A stretch of DNA of 64,000 bases from Brevibacterium siliguriense (GTDB lineage: Bacteria > Actinomycetota > Actinomycetes > Actinomycetales > Brevibacteriaceae), in the NCBI RefSeq assembly GCF_900105315.1, contig NZ_LT629766.1, forward strand, positions 682,001 to 746,000. The letters run 5' to 3'. Below, one piece after another: positions 26,701-33,766 of this stretch; position 1 is the first letter of the stretch; each line of letters begins with the position of its first letter. The notes beneath the pieces are model-generated. The model was not told where the DNA came from, ran no database searches, and saw nothing but the letters and a program-made list of their open reading frames with translations. Position numbers and translations under genes: made by a program.

Positions 26701-27028
26701 CGGTGTTCACAGAGTCGTCCTCGGTGACGTTCTCATATGGGGCGACTGTCTGCTCGGCCGCGGGTGTGCCGTCTTCCGGCGGCGCCCAACGAGCAGTCTC
26801 TTCGGTGGAATCGGAGGAGGCGGGGTCCATCACCTCGGTCGTCTCCTCGTCGTGGGCTTCGGCGGTGTCCGGGGCGTCGGAGTCGGAACGCTCTTCGGGC
26901 TCGGCCTCTGCGCTCGCCTCCTCAGAAGGCTCGGGACGCTCTTGGTCCTCAGCGGCCTGGTCCTCGGTGGTCTGATCCTTCGGATCCTCGGCGGCGGTTG
27001 GTGTCGTCTCGTCGGATTCGTCGTGCAT
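23777..27028 (-). CDS. Large multi-pass membrane protein with Pro/Gln-rich linkers and an extracellular C-terminus
   Basis: A 1083-residue protein I cannot assign to a named family. Residues 1-95 are acidic and low-complexity; 95-170 are Pro/Gln/Gly/Tyr-rich. About ten hydrophobic helices follow from 190 to 630, then a second Pro/Gln-rich linker. A last transmembrane helix (KLVSVVAGGAVLLLVAALIVV) is followed by a 280-residue extracellular region that begins TVEKYFGELSDGDAEGAL, like the DUF4878/TcaA type of stress-sensing ectodomain. It is divergent from another protein with a P/Q-rich cytoplasmic part and one helix. A cell-envelope role is inferred only. Confidence 0.7.
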   Translation of the reverse strand: MHDESDETTPTAAEDPKDQTTEDQAAEDQERPEPSEEASAEAEPEERSDSDAPDTAEAHDEETTEVMDPASSDSTEETARWAPPEDGTPAAEQTVAPYENVTEDDSVNTGPRPQAASAYPQGPDAQQQPHPQGAGPYYAQGPGPYQQIPHQQGPYQPGQSGPMPYPAPPGYPANAPKSKFASALGKGSTWKTALIPPGIALLGGIIVSIILTVILTSMSEFGSVTEETGLNLDSLNYALPFIFMALSLFGSAALRLDINAPDSFNAQLSIFTTGAPLVVTIVTVGLLWWTTKISERRSPAPNRVSTWIRIGVATLAMTLVLFLFQVIFAARASAFEEEGSFTFTFSAVTARSFFLPLLVILIASIAGRVAGHFKGTEAIGAPFLRWAVPPLLVTWIHLALNVAVFSVVALFVLPLSVEMPGQLVPLTFINMGLILTSLTHLGGISATAQGDLGFYSDTFSESLTLFNREAPGLLWLGLLVVAAAVLIATIVATVTRRPAWTVIEQDKQQWSSAWKLPVAFCLVWGLLSLLAIPANMSMSGSAEAAMFFGGSGAARAGIGPLAWTFLIFAIWGGIIEVLSRTLGPRLALTFPAVARIAAGRTVHPHWGPYLGMSEPQFAFVHPDLAQATAPTPPPVAPGPGEVGPQGPVGYQGQPAPPEAFGSQGQPQAQPGGAQQDPQHLSAPSSPQQGPQQHPTPSGQQAYAWPQGSAGQQSYSAPQGMYAAQPYAGPAQPFDKKKAKLVSVVAGGAVLLLVAALIVVTQLNGHMFGPEATVEKYFGELSDGDAEGALKVADVDVPQESRTLLTNDVLGGSKALPDDVTVEDAEISGDTATVAVTYDVGGSKGNSTLTLHKAGKKALFFDDWALKSPDLLTLTVDTPGLKKVKVNGIEVDSDGSTLSLPAFPGLYTIDLAEKSDLITADAVEVRAFLGDDANMEGEDTPVLSAHPSDAFRTEVDKQVKTLIDSCAKKSVAQPDGCPFGSSLAESYDATGLTWSISSYPTVTVADDSMGADQYSNPEDAIGPNGGPAWLISSDTSGEALVTGSYDMFDESEPFDDTVSFDLNGTAEIVDGKIVITVNDDPWDW

Positions 27029-27066
27029 ACCCAGTCCTCAAGTGCAGTTGCCCGACAGCTGCGCAA

Positions 27067-27117
27067 TGTAGTTCAAATCGAAACAATCAACTGAGCAGAT
27101 CAGGCATGTGTAGTTCA
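27067..27117. promoter_or_regulatory. Direct repeats TGTAGTTCA, 42 bp apart, in a divergent promoter region
   Basis: TGTAGTTCA occurs at 27067-27075 and 27109-27117, four helical turns apart, between the two divergent envelope-protein genes. A TATATT that could serve as a -10 for the rightward gene follows at about 27123. Same-face spacing suggests paired binding of one regulator. Confidence 0.4.
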
Positions 27118-27201
27118 CAACTTATATTAGGCTGTTAATGCAAGAGAAGTTCTATATTGGGACTTTTTCTGAAATACGGTGTGATCGATCTGGAGTTGCG
27201 G

Positions 27202-28107
27202 ATGAGTACGAACCCTCCCGGGCGCGGGGATGAGAACGAATGGGACGTAAACGACCGGTCGGGAAGCCAATGGTCGTCGCAGCCCGGATCCCAGTCCGGA
27301 CCCCCGTCGGGATCCCAGCCGAGTCCTCAAACGGGCAATGGCTGGGGCGCGCCTCCGCCGCCTCCTCCTTCGTCGTCGCAACCGCAGCGTCCCTATATCC
27401 AGACTCCGCATCCGCAGAGCGGCCCGCCTCCTCGCTCCGGTCAGCAAACACCCCAGCAGCCCTACGGCTATGGGCCGGGACCATATCAGCAGGCCGGACC
27501 GCCTGCGCAGAAGAAGCGCGGTGGACTGATCGCTCTTCTCGTCGTCGTCAGCATCGTCCTCGCGGGAGGCATCGGCTGGGGCGCGGCGAACTTCTTCTCG
27601 AAGGACTCCGAGGATCCCGCCACCGTCGCCTCCACGAATGAGCCGACGAGCACCGCCAGTGATGACAGTTCGGCTGGAGCCAGCAAATCACCCGAACCCA
27701 CCGAGACCGAATCGGCGCTTCCCGACGACCCGAAGAAGGCACTCAAGCAGCTCGCCGATTCCGACGGACAGGCCGCGAAGAGCGAACTCGACGGCAAATG
27801 GGTGCCGCAGCTGAGTTCGAAGAAGGTCGGCCTCAAAGCCGAAGGAAAGACCTGGGACGAAGAGGCGATCCTCGAAGAATTCGAAGGACTGCGCGAAGAA
27901 TTCCCCCGCGTGAAACTCATCTGGTCCGGCGACTTCAGCAGCTTCAAGGAGAACAACTTCTGGGTCACCGTCGTCGGCATCGGCTACGACGACCCGGAAG
28001 ACGCCCTGTCTTGGTGCTCATCGCACGGACTCGGCGCCGACAGCTGCTACGCCAAACAGCTCAACACCTCCGGCGGTCACGACGGAACGACCCGCCTGCA
28101 GGACTGA
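27202..28107 (+). CDS. Single-pass membrane protein with Pro-rich cytoplasmic N-terminus
   Basis: A 301-residue protein. Residues 1-105 are rich in Pro, Gln, Ser and Gly (poly-Pro near residue 50). One helix (GGLIALLVVVSIVLAGGIGWGAA) is at about 115-137. An acidic Ser/Thr linker follows, then a compact C-terminal domain of about 110 residues with two cysteines (SWCSSHGLGADSCYAKQL) that could form an extracytoplasmic disulfide. ATG 27202 follows GGAG; the frame also opens at 27157. I do not recognise the C-terminal domain. The architecture parallels the divergent neighbour. Confidence 0.7.
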   Translation: MSTNPPGRGDENEWDVNDRSGSQWSSQPGSQSGPPSGSQPSPQTGNGWGAPPPPPPSSSQPQRPYIQTPHPQSGPPPRSGQQTPQQPYGYGPGPYQQAGPPAQKKRGGLIALLVVVSIVLAGGIGWGAANFFSKDSEDPATVASTNEPTSTASDDSSAGASKSPEPTETESALPDDPKKALKQLADSDGQAAKSELDGKWVPQLSSKKVGLKAEGKTWDEEAILEEFEGLREEFPRVKLIWSGDFSSFKENNFWVTVVGIGYDDPEDALSWCSSHGLGADSCYAKQLNTSGGHDGTTRLQD

Positions 28108-28159
28108 CGACCACCTCGCCGAGGCTGCCCGACCGTGGGTTCGGCAGGGGGCCGAGATC

Positions 28160-29569
28160 TCACGCTCGCAGCGTGCTCCGATTGTTCACCGCGAACACCG
28201 CAATGCCGATGACGAGCCAGATCGCTCCGATGACGAGGGCCAGCGGATTCGCGCTGACGAGCACAGCGATGAGCAGACCGGCGCCGATGACGGGAACGAT
28301 ACCGTGGTTGAACCAATTCGGAGCCTCACTGCCCTGCTTCTTCACGAGGAAGAATCCGACCACCGAGGCCTGGAGGAACACGAACGCCGTCAGCGCCCCG
28401 ACGTTGACGATCGAGGTCAGCTGGTCGAGACCATCGGCACGGGTCGCCGCCCACCCGGCCACGATGACATTGCTTCCGGCGGCCACAAGGATTCCCTTCC
28501 ACGGGACACCAGTCTTCGGGGCCACCTCGGCGAGGAATTTCGGCACCTGACGGGACCGTCCCATGTCCATGAGGATGCGGGAGCCGGCGGCCTGGCCGAT
28601 CATCGCGGAGAACGCCGCGCCCACGGCCTTGGCCAGGGCGAGCAGCCAGTGCAGCCACGGTCCCAGAGTCGAGTCGACTGCGCTGTAGTAGGCGGCACCC
28701 TCGAGCGCGGGATCGGCCTGCAGCTCCGCGGGGGTCAGTGGTGAGAGCAGACTGCCCACCCAGGTCTGGGCGACAAAGAAGACACCGGCCAGCACGAGGC
28801 AGATGAGCGTGGCCCGGCCGACGATCCGCGGCCCGCCCTTGGCCTCCTCGGAGAACGTCGCGAGCGAATCGAAGCCGAGATACGACAGGACAGCCACGGA
28901 CACGGCCGCGAGCACCGCGGTCACGGAGAACGTATCGACCCCGGTCAGAGGGGTCAGCCATCCCCGCGTCGGCCCATGCTGGACAAGGTAGGCGATGCCG
29001 AGGACGAGGACCAGAGCGAGGACGGCCACCTCGGCGAGGACGACTCCGGTGATCACACGGGAGGCGACCTTGACCCCAGCGAGATTGAGGCCGGTGGTGA
29101 GGACGACGGCGACGGCCACGAACACCCAGACGGGGACGGCCGGGAAGATCGAGTTCAGGGCGATCCCGGTGAACAGATAGGCGACCGAGGGGATGAAGAG
29201 ATAGTCGAGGAGGATCATCCACCCGGCGACGAAGCCGGCCGGCTTCCCGATGCCCGCTGAGGCGTAGGCGAATACCGTGCCCGCACGCGGAACCTCCCGT
29301 GACATGCGCATATAGCTGACCGCGGTGAAGGCCATGACGATCGTCGCGACGATATAGACCAGGGCGACGGCCCCGCCCGACCGGGCATCGAGCGTGCCGA
29401 ACACACCGACGGCGGCCGCGGGACCGATGAAGACGAGGCCGAAGAAGACGAGTTCGCTCAACCCGATCGTCCGCCGCAGGAGTCCCCCGTTCGCCGAGGC
29501 GGCCGTGTCCTCGGGCGCTGACGGATCGGTCCCGGTTCCGGATCGGTCGTCGGCAGTCGTGTCGTCCAT
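28160..29569 (-). CDS. APC-superfamily amino acid / polyamine permease
   Basis: A 469-residue, 12-helix transporter. The segment LSELVFFGLVFIGPAAAVGVFG at residues 39-60 and SREVPRAGTVFAYASAGIGK at about 108-127 are the conserved first and third helix regions of the APC family. It resembles the putrescine-importer-like (PuuP) branch. It stands alone between convergent and divergent unrelated genes, so the substrate is open. The gabD1 gene in the same window would fit polyamine use but lies 24 kb away. Confidence 0.82.
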   Translation of the reverse strand: MDDTTADDRSGTGTDPSAPEDTAASANGGLLRRTIGLSELVFFGLVFIGPAAAVGVFGTLDARSGGAVALVYIVATIVMAFTAVSYMRMSREVPRAGTVFAYASAGIGKPAGFVAGWMILLDYLFIPSVAYLFTGIALNSIFPAVPVWVFVAVAVVLTTGLNLAGVKVASRVITGVVLAEVAVLALVLVLGIAYLVQHGPTRGWLTPLTGVDTFSVTAVLAAVSVAVLSYLGFDSLATFSEEAKGGPRIVGRATLICLVLAGVFFVAQTWVGSLLSPLTPAELQADPALEGAAYYSAVDSTLGPWLHWLLALAKAVGAAFSAMIGQAAGSRILMDMGRSRQVPKFLAEVAPKTGVPWKGILVAAGSNVIVAGWAATRADGLDQLTSIVNVGALTAFVFLQASVVGFFLVKKQGSEAPNWFNHGIVPVIGAGLLIAVLVSANPLALVIGAIWLVIGIAVFAVNNRSTLRA

Positions 29570-29715
29570 CGTGGTGACGTCCCTTCGAAAAGAGGCCCGA
29601 TGCGCTGAGCTCCGTGAGCTGTGTGCGTTCGGTGTGCGTGCGCTTCAACTCTACGCTCAGATCATGGTGTGGTTTCCGGTCCCCGATAGGATCGGGAGAG
29701 ACGAAGGAGGCGCAG

Positions 29716-30108
29716 ATGACGCATCACCCTCACTTGGCCCAAGCCGGTGGGTTCCCGACGACCGGGCGACCTGCGAAGAAGCCGTCTGTGGTTCCGGGAA
29801 TCCTCCTCATCATCGCCGGAGCCCTCGGGCTCGGGGTGGGGCTGTGCATCCTCGTCATCCCCCTGTTCCTGTTTCTGGTCGGAGGCGGTGGGAACGTCGA
29901 TGCCTTCGACGATTTCGCTGCGGGCTTCTATACCACCGGGTTGGTTGTGGCCGTCATCTCCGTTCTGGTGCTGATCGCCGGGATCGTCCTCACCACTGTC
30001 GTCGCCAGAAGGCGACGCAGAATGCGACCGCAGGTCTGGATGGTCATGCCCCCTGGCGCGCCGCAGTTTCAGCAGACTCCCGGAGGCCCTCCAACGCCGA
30101 GGCGATGA
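29716..30108 (+). CDS. Small two-helix membrane protein
   Basis: A 130-residue protein starting at ATG 29716 after GAAGGAGG. It has a polar N-terminus, two hydrophobic helices (VPGILLIIAGALGLGVGLCILVI and LVVAVISVLVLIAGIVLTTVV), then RRRRR and a Pro-rich tail, so it is probably N-in, C-in. No family is recognised. Its last 65 bases overlap the 3' end of a LysR gene on the other strand. Confidence 0.65.
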   Translation: MTHHPHLAQAGGFPTTGRPAKKPSVVPGILLIIAGALGLGVGLCILVIPLFLFLVGGGGNVDAFDDFAAGFYTTGLVVAVISVLVLIAGIVLTTVVARRRRRMRPQVWMVMPPGAPQFQQTPGGPPTPRR

Positions 30109-30970
30109 TCGGCTGACTGCCCGAACCGCGGCGGATTCCCGACAGGATCTTCCGCGACGGCACCGGATCACCGCGCAGCGGCACACGCACCACATCGAAG
30201 CCTTCGGCCAGGCGCGCCAGGCGAGGAATGAGCGCGACCCCAAGACCCGCCGAAACCAGCGACGCTCCCGTTTCCCATTCGCGTGACTGGTGGGCCTGTT
30301 CCGGTTGGAAGCCTGCCGCCGCGCACGCTGTTCGCACCAGGCGGTGATACGGCGAACCCGTCCGATCGAGGATCCAGGATTCCTCGGCGGCCTGGCTCAA
30401 CGCCACCGCTGACTTCTCTGCCAGAGGGTGTCCCACGGGAACCAGCAGATCGAGGCGATCGCTGAACAGCGCCGACTGCTCGAAGCGAGGATCGCTGCGC
30501 GGCGGCAGCGGGTCGGTGGCCACGACCACGGCGACATCGGCGTGTTCGGAGACAAGAAGGTCGAAGCACTCCTCGGGATCGGCTTCGATGATCGTGACCT
30601 CGGCACCCGGGAACCGCTCCATCACCGTCAGGGCAGTCGGTGGAAGCAGAGCGGCCGCAGCCGTGGAGAACCCGCACAGACGCAGCCGTCGGTTGCGCGT
30701 ATCGAGCCCGGAGTCGAGACCGTCGAGCTCACCGCGGATCTCCTCCCACCGGGTGAAGAGCTCCTGCGAGCGTTCGAGGAGGAGCTGGCCGGCGCGAGTG
30801 AGCACGAGGCCGCGGCCGCGCGGTTCGACGACGCGCACACCGAGATCCTTTGATAAGCCTCTGAGCTGGTGCGATACGGCCGAAGGGGTGTATCCGAGGC
30901 GGTGCGCCGCCTCGGTGAGGGTGCCGACTTCGGCAAGGACCCGAAGGACGTGGAGGCGTGGATCAATCAT
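30044..30970 (-). CDS. LysR-family regulator, probable controller of the Rieske oxygenase genes
   Basis: A 308-residue LTTR. The helix-turn-helix is at residues 5-45 (VLAEVGTLTEAAHRLGYTPSAVSHQLRGL) and the effector domain spans 90-290. It starts at ATG 30970 or at GTG 30985, which would add five residues. A perfect palindrome covers the start region. It is divergent from the Rieske oxygenase/reductase pair, the usual LTTR arrangement, so it likely activates those genes and represses itself. Its 3' end overlaps a convergent small membrane protein gene by 65 bases. Confidence 0.88.
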   Translation of the reverse strand: MIDPRLHVLRVLAEVGTLTEAAHRLGYTPSAVSHQLRGLSKDLGVRVVEPRGRGLVLTRAGQLLLERSQELFTRWEEIRGELDGLDSGLDTRNRRLRLCGFSTAAAALLPPTALTVMERFPGAEVTIIEADPEECFDLLVSEHADVAVVVATDPLPPRSDPRFEQSALFSDRLDLLVPVGHPLAEKSAVALSQAAEESWILDRTGSPYHRLVRTACAAAGFQPEQAHQSREWETGASLVSAGLGVALIPRLARLAEGFDVVRVPLRGDPVPSRKILSGIRRGSGSQPIIASALEGLRESAETAARQGA

Positions 30971-30984
30971 GCAATAGTATTGCA
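30970..30984. promoter_or_regulatory. Perfect LysR-type palindrome TGCAATAGTATTGCA
   Basis: A 15-base perfect dyad with the T-N11-A pattern, lying on the LysR gene's own start codon and about 140 bases ahead of the chosen start of the Rieske gene. Binding here would block the regulator's transcription or translation start. Confidence 0.65.
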
Positions 30985-31124
30985 CGTTTCGGATGAAGAA
31001 GATTCGCTTTTCTTCAGCAAACCTCTGGCGGACACTGGGGGCAGGAGAACGAACTCCCGGGCGCGGCCGGCGAAGGGGCCGGGACGAGACGCGGTCGAGT
31101 CATTACGAAGAGGTGGTGGACGAA

Positions 31125-32486
31125 TTGACTCTGGCGCCAGAGCAGAAGCGGACCGATTCCAGCACGAGCGGACCCGCCGGGTCGGGTGCGGCTGCCGGAT
31201 CGGGCGGGCACGGCAGGACCGATATCGACCGGCTCATCAACGAACGTGTGCCCGGCTATTCGCTGGCGGCGCCGTTCTACATCAGTCCGGAGTTCTTCGC
31301 GCGCGATATCGAGGCGATCTTCGCCTCGACGTGGATCTTCGTTGCCTCTGCTGCCGAAGTGCCCGAGGCCGGTGACTATCTCACCATCGACATCGGCGCC
31401 TACTCCGTCATCGTCATCCGTGATGACGACGGTGAGATCCGCGCCCACCACAACGTGTGCCGTCACCGGGGCACTCGGCTGCTCAATGATCTGTCCGGCT
31501 CGGTGGGCAACATCGTCTGCGGCTACCACCAGTGGACGTACACACCGTCGGGCGAACTCATCTCCGCGGGTGCCCAAGCCCCCGGTTTCGATCGGTCCTG
31601 CTTCTCGCTGCGCTCGGTGAACCTCCGGGTCATCGGCGGGCTGATCTTCATCTGCCTCAGTCCCACCCCGCCTGATGACATCGACGAGGTGGCCGACGTC
31701 ATCGAGCCCTATCTGTCCGGTCATGACATCGCCGGGACGAAGGTGGCTGCGCAGAGTGACCTCATCGAGGACTCGAACTGGAAGCTCGTCATGGAGAACA
31801 ACCGCGAGTGCTACCACTGCGAAGCCGGGCACCCGGAGCTGACCTGCACGTTCTTTCCCACCTACGGCTACGAACCCGATGAGATCCCCAAGCGCCTGCA
31901 GCCGGCCTACCAGCGCTACCTCGACGCCGAGGAGCAGCTGCATGCCGACTGCGATCGCAATGGCCTGCCCTATGCACTCGTCGAGGAACTGAGCGGACGT
32001 CCCACCGGGTTCCGGATCGAACGGGCAGCCCTCGACGGGAAGGGCGAGTCATACACGATGGACGGATCGGCCGCCTCGGCGAGATTATTGGGCGACCTCG
32101 ACACCTTCGTTCTGGGCCGAGCGTCGCTGCACGTGCAGCCGAATATGTGGTTCCACGCAATGGGCGACCACGTGGTGACGTTCAGCCTGCTGCCGCTCGC
32201 TGAGGACAAGACGCTGGTGCGCACGACGTGGCTCGTCCACGCCGATGCGGAGGAGGGTGTCGACTACGAGCTCGACAACCTCACGACGGTGTGGCTCAAG
32301 ACGAACGAACAGGACGCGACCTTCTGCGAACGCGGGCAGCTGGGAATCTCGTCGCCGGCGTACGTGCCGGGCCCCTACGCCCCCACCGAATCGCAGGTCG
32401 ATGACTTCGTCACCTGGTACATCGAACGCCTCAAGGCCCATCGAGAACAGCGAACCGTGCAGTTGGAAGGGGCTGAGCGACGATGA
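31125..32486 (+). CDS. Rieske-type oxygenase, betaine N-demethylase (GbcA/stachydrine-demethylase-like)
   Basis: This is the terminal oxygenase of a two-component system. The Rieske [2Fe-2S] ligands are in CRH and CGYH, 17 residues apart. The mononuclear iron ligands are in NRECYHCEAGH. The overall match is to oxygenases that remove an N-methyl group from quaternary amines (glycine betaine, proline betaine, carnitine), releasing formaldehyde. The frame is open from ATG 30993, but that start lacks a ribosome site and adds a basic low-complexity stretch. TTG 31125 follows GAAGAGGTGG, and conservation begins near 31220. Overlap by ATGA couples it to its reductase. Confidence 0.82.
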   Translation: MTLAPEQKRTDSSTSGPAGSGAAAGSGGHGRTDIDRLINERVPGYSLAAPFYISPEFFARDIEAIFASTWIFVASAAEVPEAGDYLTIDIGAYSVIVIRDDDGEIRAHHNVCRHRGTRLLNDLSGSVGNIVCGYHQWTYTPSGELISAGAQAPGFDRSCFSLRSVNLRVIGGLIFICLSPTPPDDIDEVADVIEPYLSGHDIAGTKVAAQSDLIEDSNWKLVMENNRECYHCEAGHPELTCTFFPTYGYEPDEIPKRLQPAYQRYLDAEEQLHADCDRNGLPYALVEELSGRPTGFRIERAALDGKGESYTMDGSAASARLLGDLDTFVLGRASLHVQPNMWFHAMGDHVVTFSLLPLAEDKTLVRTTWLVHADAEEGVDYELDNLTTVWLKTNEQDATFCERGQLGISSPAYVPGPYAPTESQVDDFVTWYIERLKAHREQRTVQLEGAERR

Positions 32487-33757
32487 GGTACCGCCATTCG
32501 ACATTCGCCCAGGCAGCGTCCGCGCCGGTGGGCAAGGCGACTTTCCGAGTGCCCACTCGGGGCAGGAGACCCGCAACCGCGGCCGCTGCCTCGCCGGTCT
32601 TCGATACGGCAGTCGAGCCTGTGCTCGCCACGCCGGTCGACCGGGCGCCCGCTGAGGCAGCTGGCCCTGTGTTCGCCGAACTTCAGCTCGATCCCGAACT
32701 GCTCACCGGCCCCGTCGAGGTCACCGGCATGACCCAGGTGACCCACGATGTGAAGACCTTCGAGCTGCGGGCGGGATGGATGGCTGCGGTCGATTTCGCC
32801 CCGGGCCAGTACGTGACGATGCGCATCCCCGAGCTCGGACTCGAGCGCTGCTACTCGATCTCCTCGGCGCCCTTCGGCACGAACATCTTCACCATCACGG
32901 TCAAGCGCGTGCCCGGGGGAGTGGTGTCGACACATCTGCACGACAACGTTCGGGTCGGCGATCAGCTGCACGTGGACGGGCCGTACGGGCTGTTCAGCAC
33001 GAGCTTCCATCAGGCCGAACGTCACCTCTTCCTCTCCGCCGGCTCCGGAATCACTCCGATCATGTCGATGGTGCGCAGTCTGCTGGCCAGACAGGGAGCG
33101 TTCGGCACGGACATCGTCTTCATCCACAGCGCCTCGACGCCGCGCGATATCATCTTCCGCGCCGAGCTCGAACAGCTCGCCGAGGTCGCCGGAGTCAGCG
33201 TCACCATTCTGTGCTCCCGGGAATCCGAGACCGAGACCTGGGCCGGTCGGAGGGGTCGGATCGATGCGTCCACCCTCGCCGAGGTGGTCCCCGACGCGGC
33301 CGACCGCGAAGCCTTCGTGTGCGGGCCGGGTCCGTATATGGATGCGGTACGGCCCCTGCTCGCCGAGGCGGGGGTGGAGTCGGCGCGAATGCACGAGGAG
33401 TCGTTCGGCTTCGCCACTTCACCTGCCGACCGTTTGGCCAAGGCAGGTACGAGAGCCAAAGCTGCCGGAGCCAGCGTCGTCGGCGGCACTGGAGTGAGCC
33501 ACGTCGTCGAGTTCGCGGTCTCCGGGCGCGTAGTCGACTGCGACGAGACCACGACCGTCCTCGATTCTGCTTTGGACGCCGGACTGTCCGTGCCCTCATC
33601 CTGCTCGGAAGGCGCGTGTGGAACCTGCAAGTCCGTGCTCATCAGCGGCGAAGTCGAGATGAAGCATGCGGGAGGCATCCGGCCGAAGGAGATCGCTGCG
33701 GGCAAGTTCCTGCCCTGCTGCTCGACTCCGCTGACCGACCTCGTCATCGAGAGGTGA
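32483..33757 (+). CDS. Oxygenase reductase with FNR-type flavin domain and C-terminal [2Fe-2S] (GbcB-like)
   Basis: A 424-residue electron-transfer partner. After a low-complexity N-terminus of about 70 residues come an FAD domain (ERCYSISSAP), an NAD domain (FLSAGSGITPIMSM ... FVCGPGPYMDAV) and a plant-type ferredoxin domain at the C-terminus with CSEGACGTC and a later LPCCS. This domain order is that of GbcB and stachydrine-demethylase reductases. It moves electrons from NADH to the Rieske centre of the preceding protein, whose stop it overlaps by four bases. Its stop is nine bases from the stop of the convergent dppA. Confidence 0.88.
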   Translation: MRYRHSTFAQAASAPVGKATFRVPTRGRRPATAAAASPVFDTAVEPVLATPVDRAPAEAAGPVFAELQLDPELLTGPVEVTGMTQVTHDVKTFELRAGWMAAVDFAPGQYVTMRIPELGLERCYSISSAPFGTNIFTITVKRVPGGVVSTHLHDNVRVGDQLHVDGPYGLFSTSFHQAERHLFLSAGSGITPIMSMVRSLLARQGAFGTDIVFIHSASTPRDIIFRAELEQLAEVAGVSVTILCSRESETETWAGRRGRIDASTLAEVVPDAADREAFVCGPGPYMDAVRPLLAEAGVESARMHEESFGFATSPADRLAKAGTRAKAAGASVVGGTGVSHVVEFAVSGRVVDCDETTTVLDSALDAGLSVPSSCSEGACGTCKSVLISGEVEMKHAGGIRPKEIAAGKFLPCCSTPLTDLVIER

Positions 33758-33766
33758 GCTGCCTGC

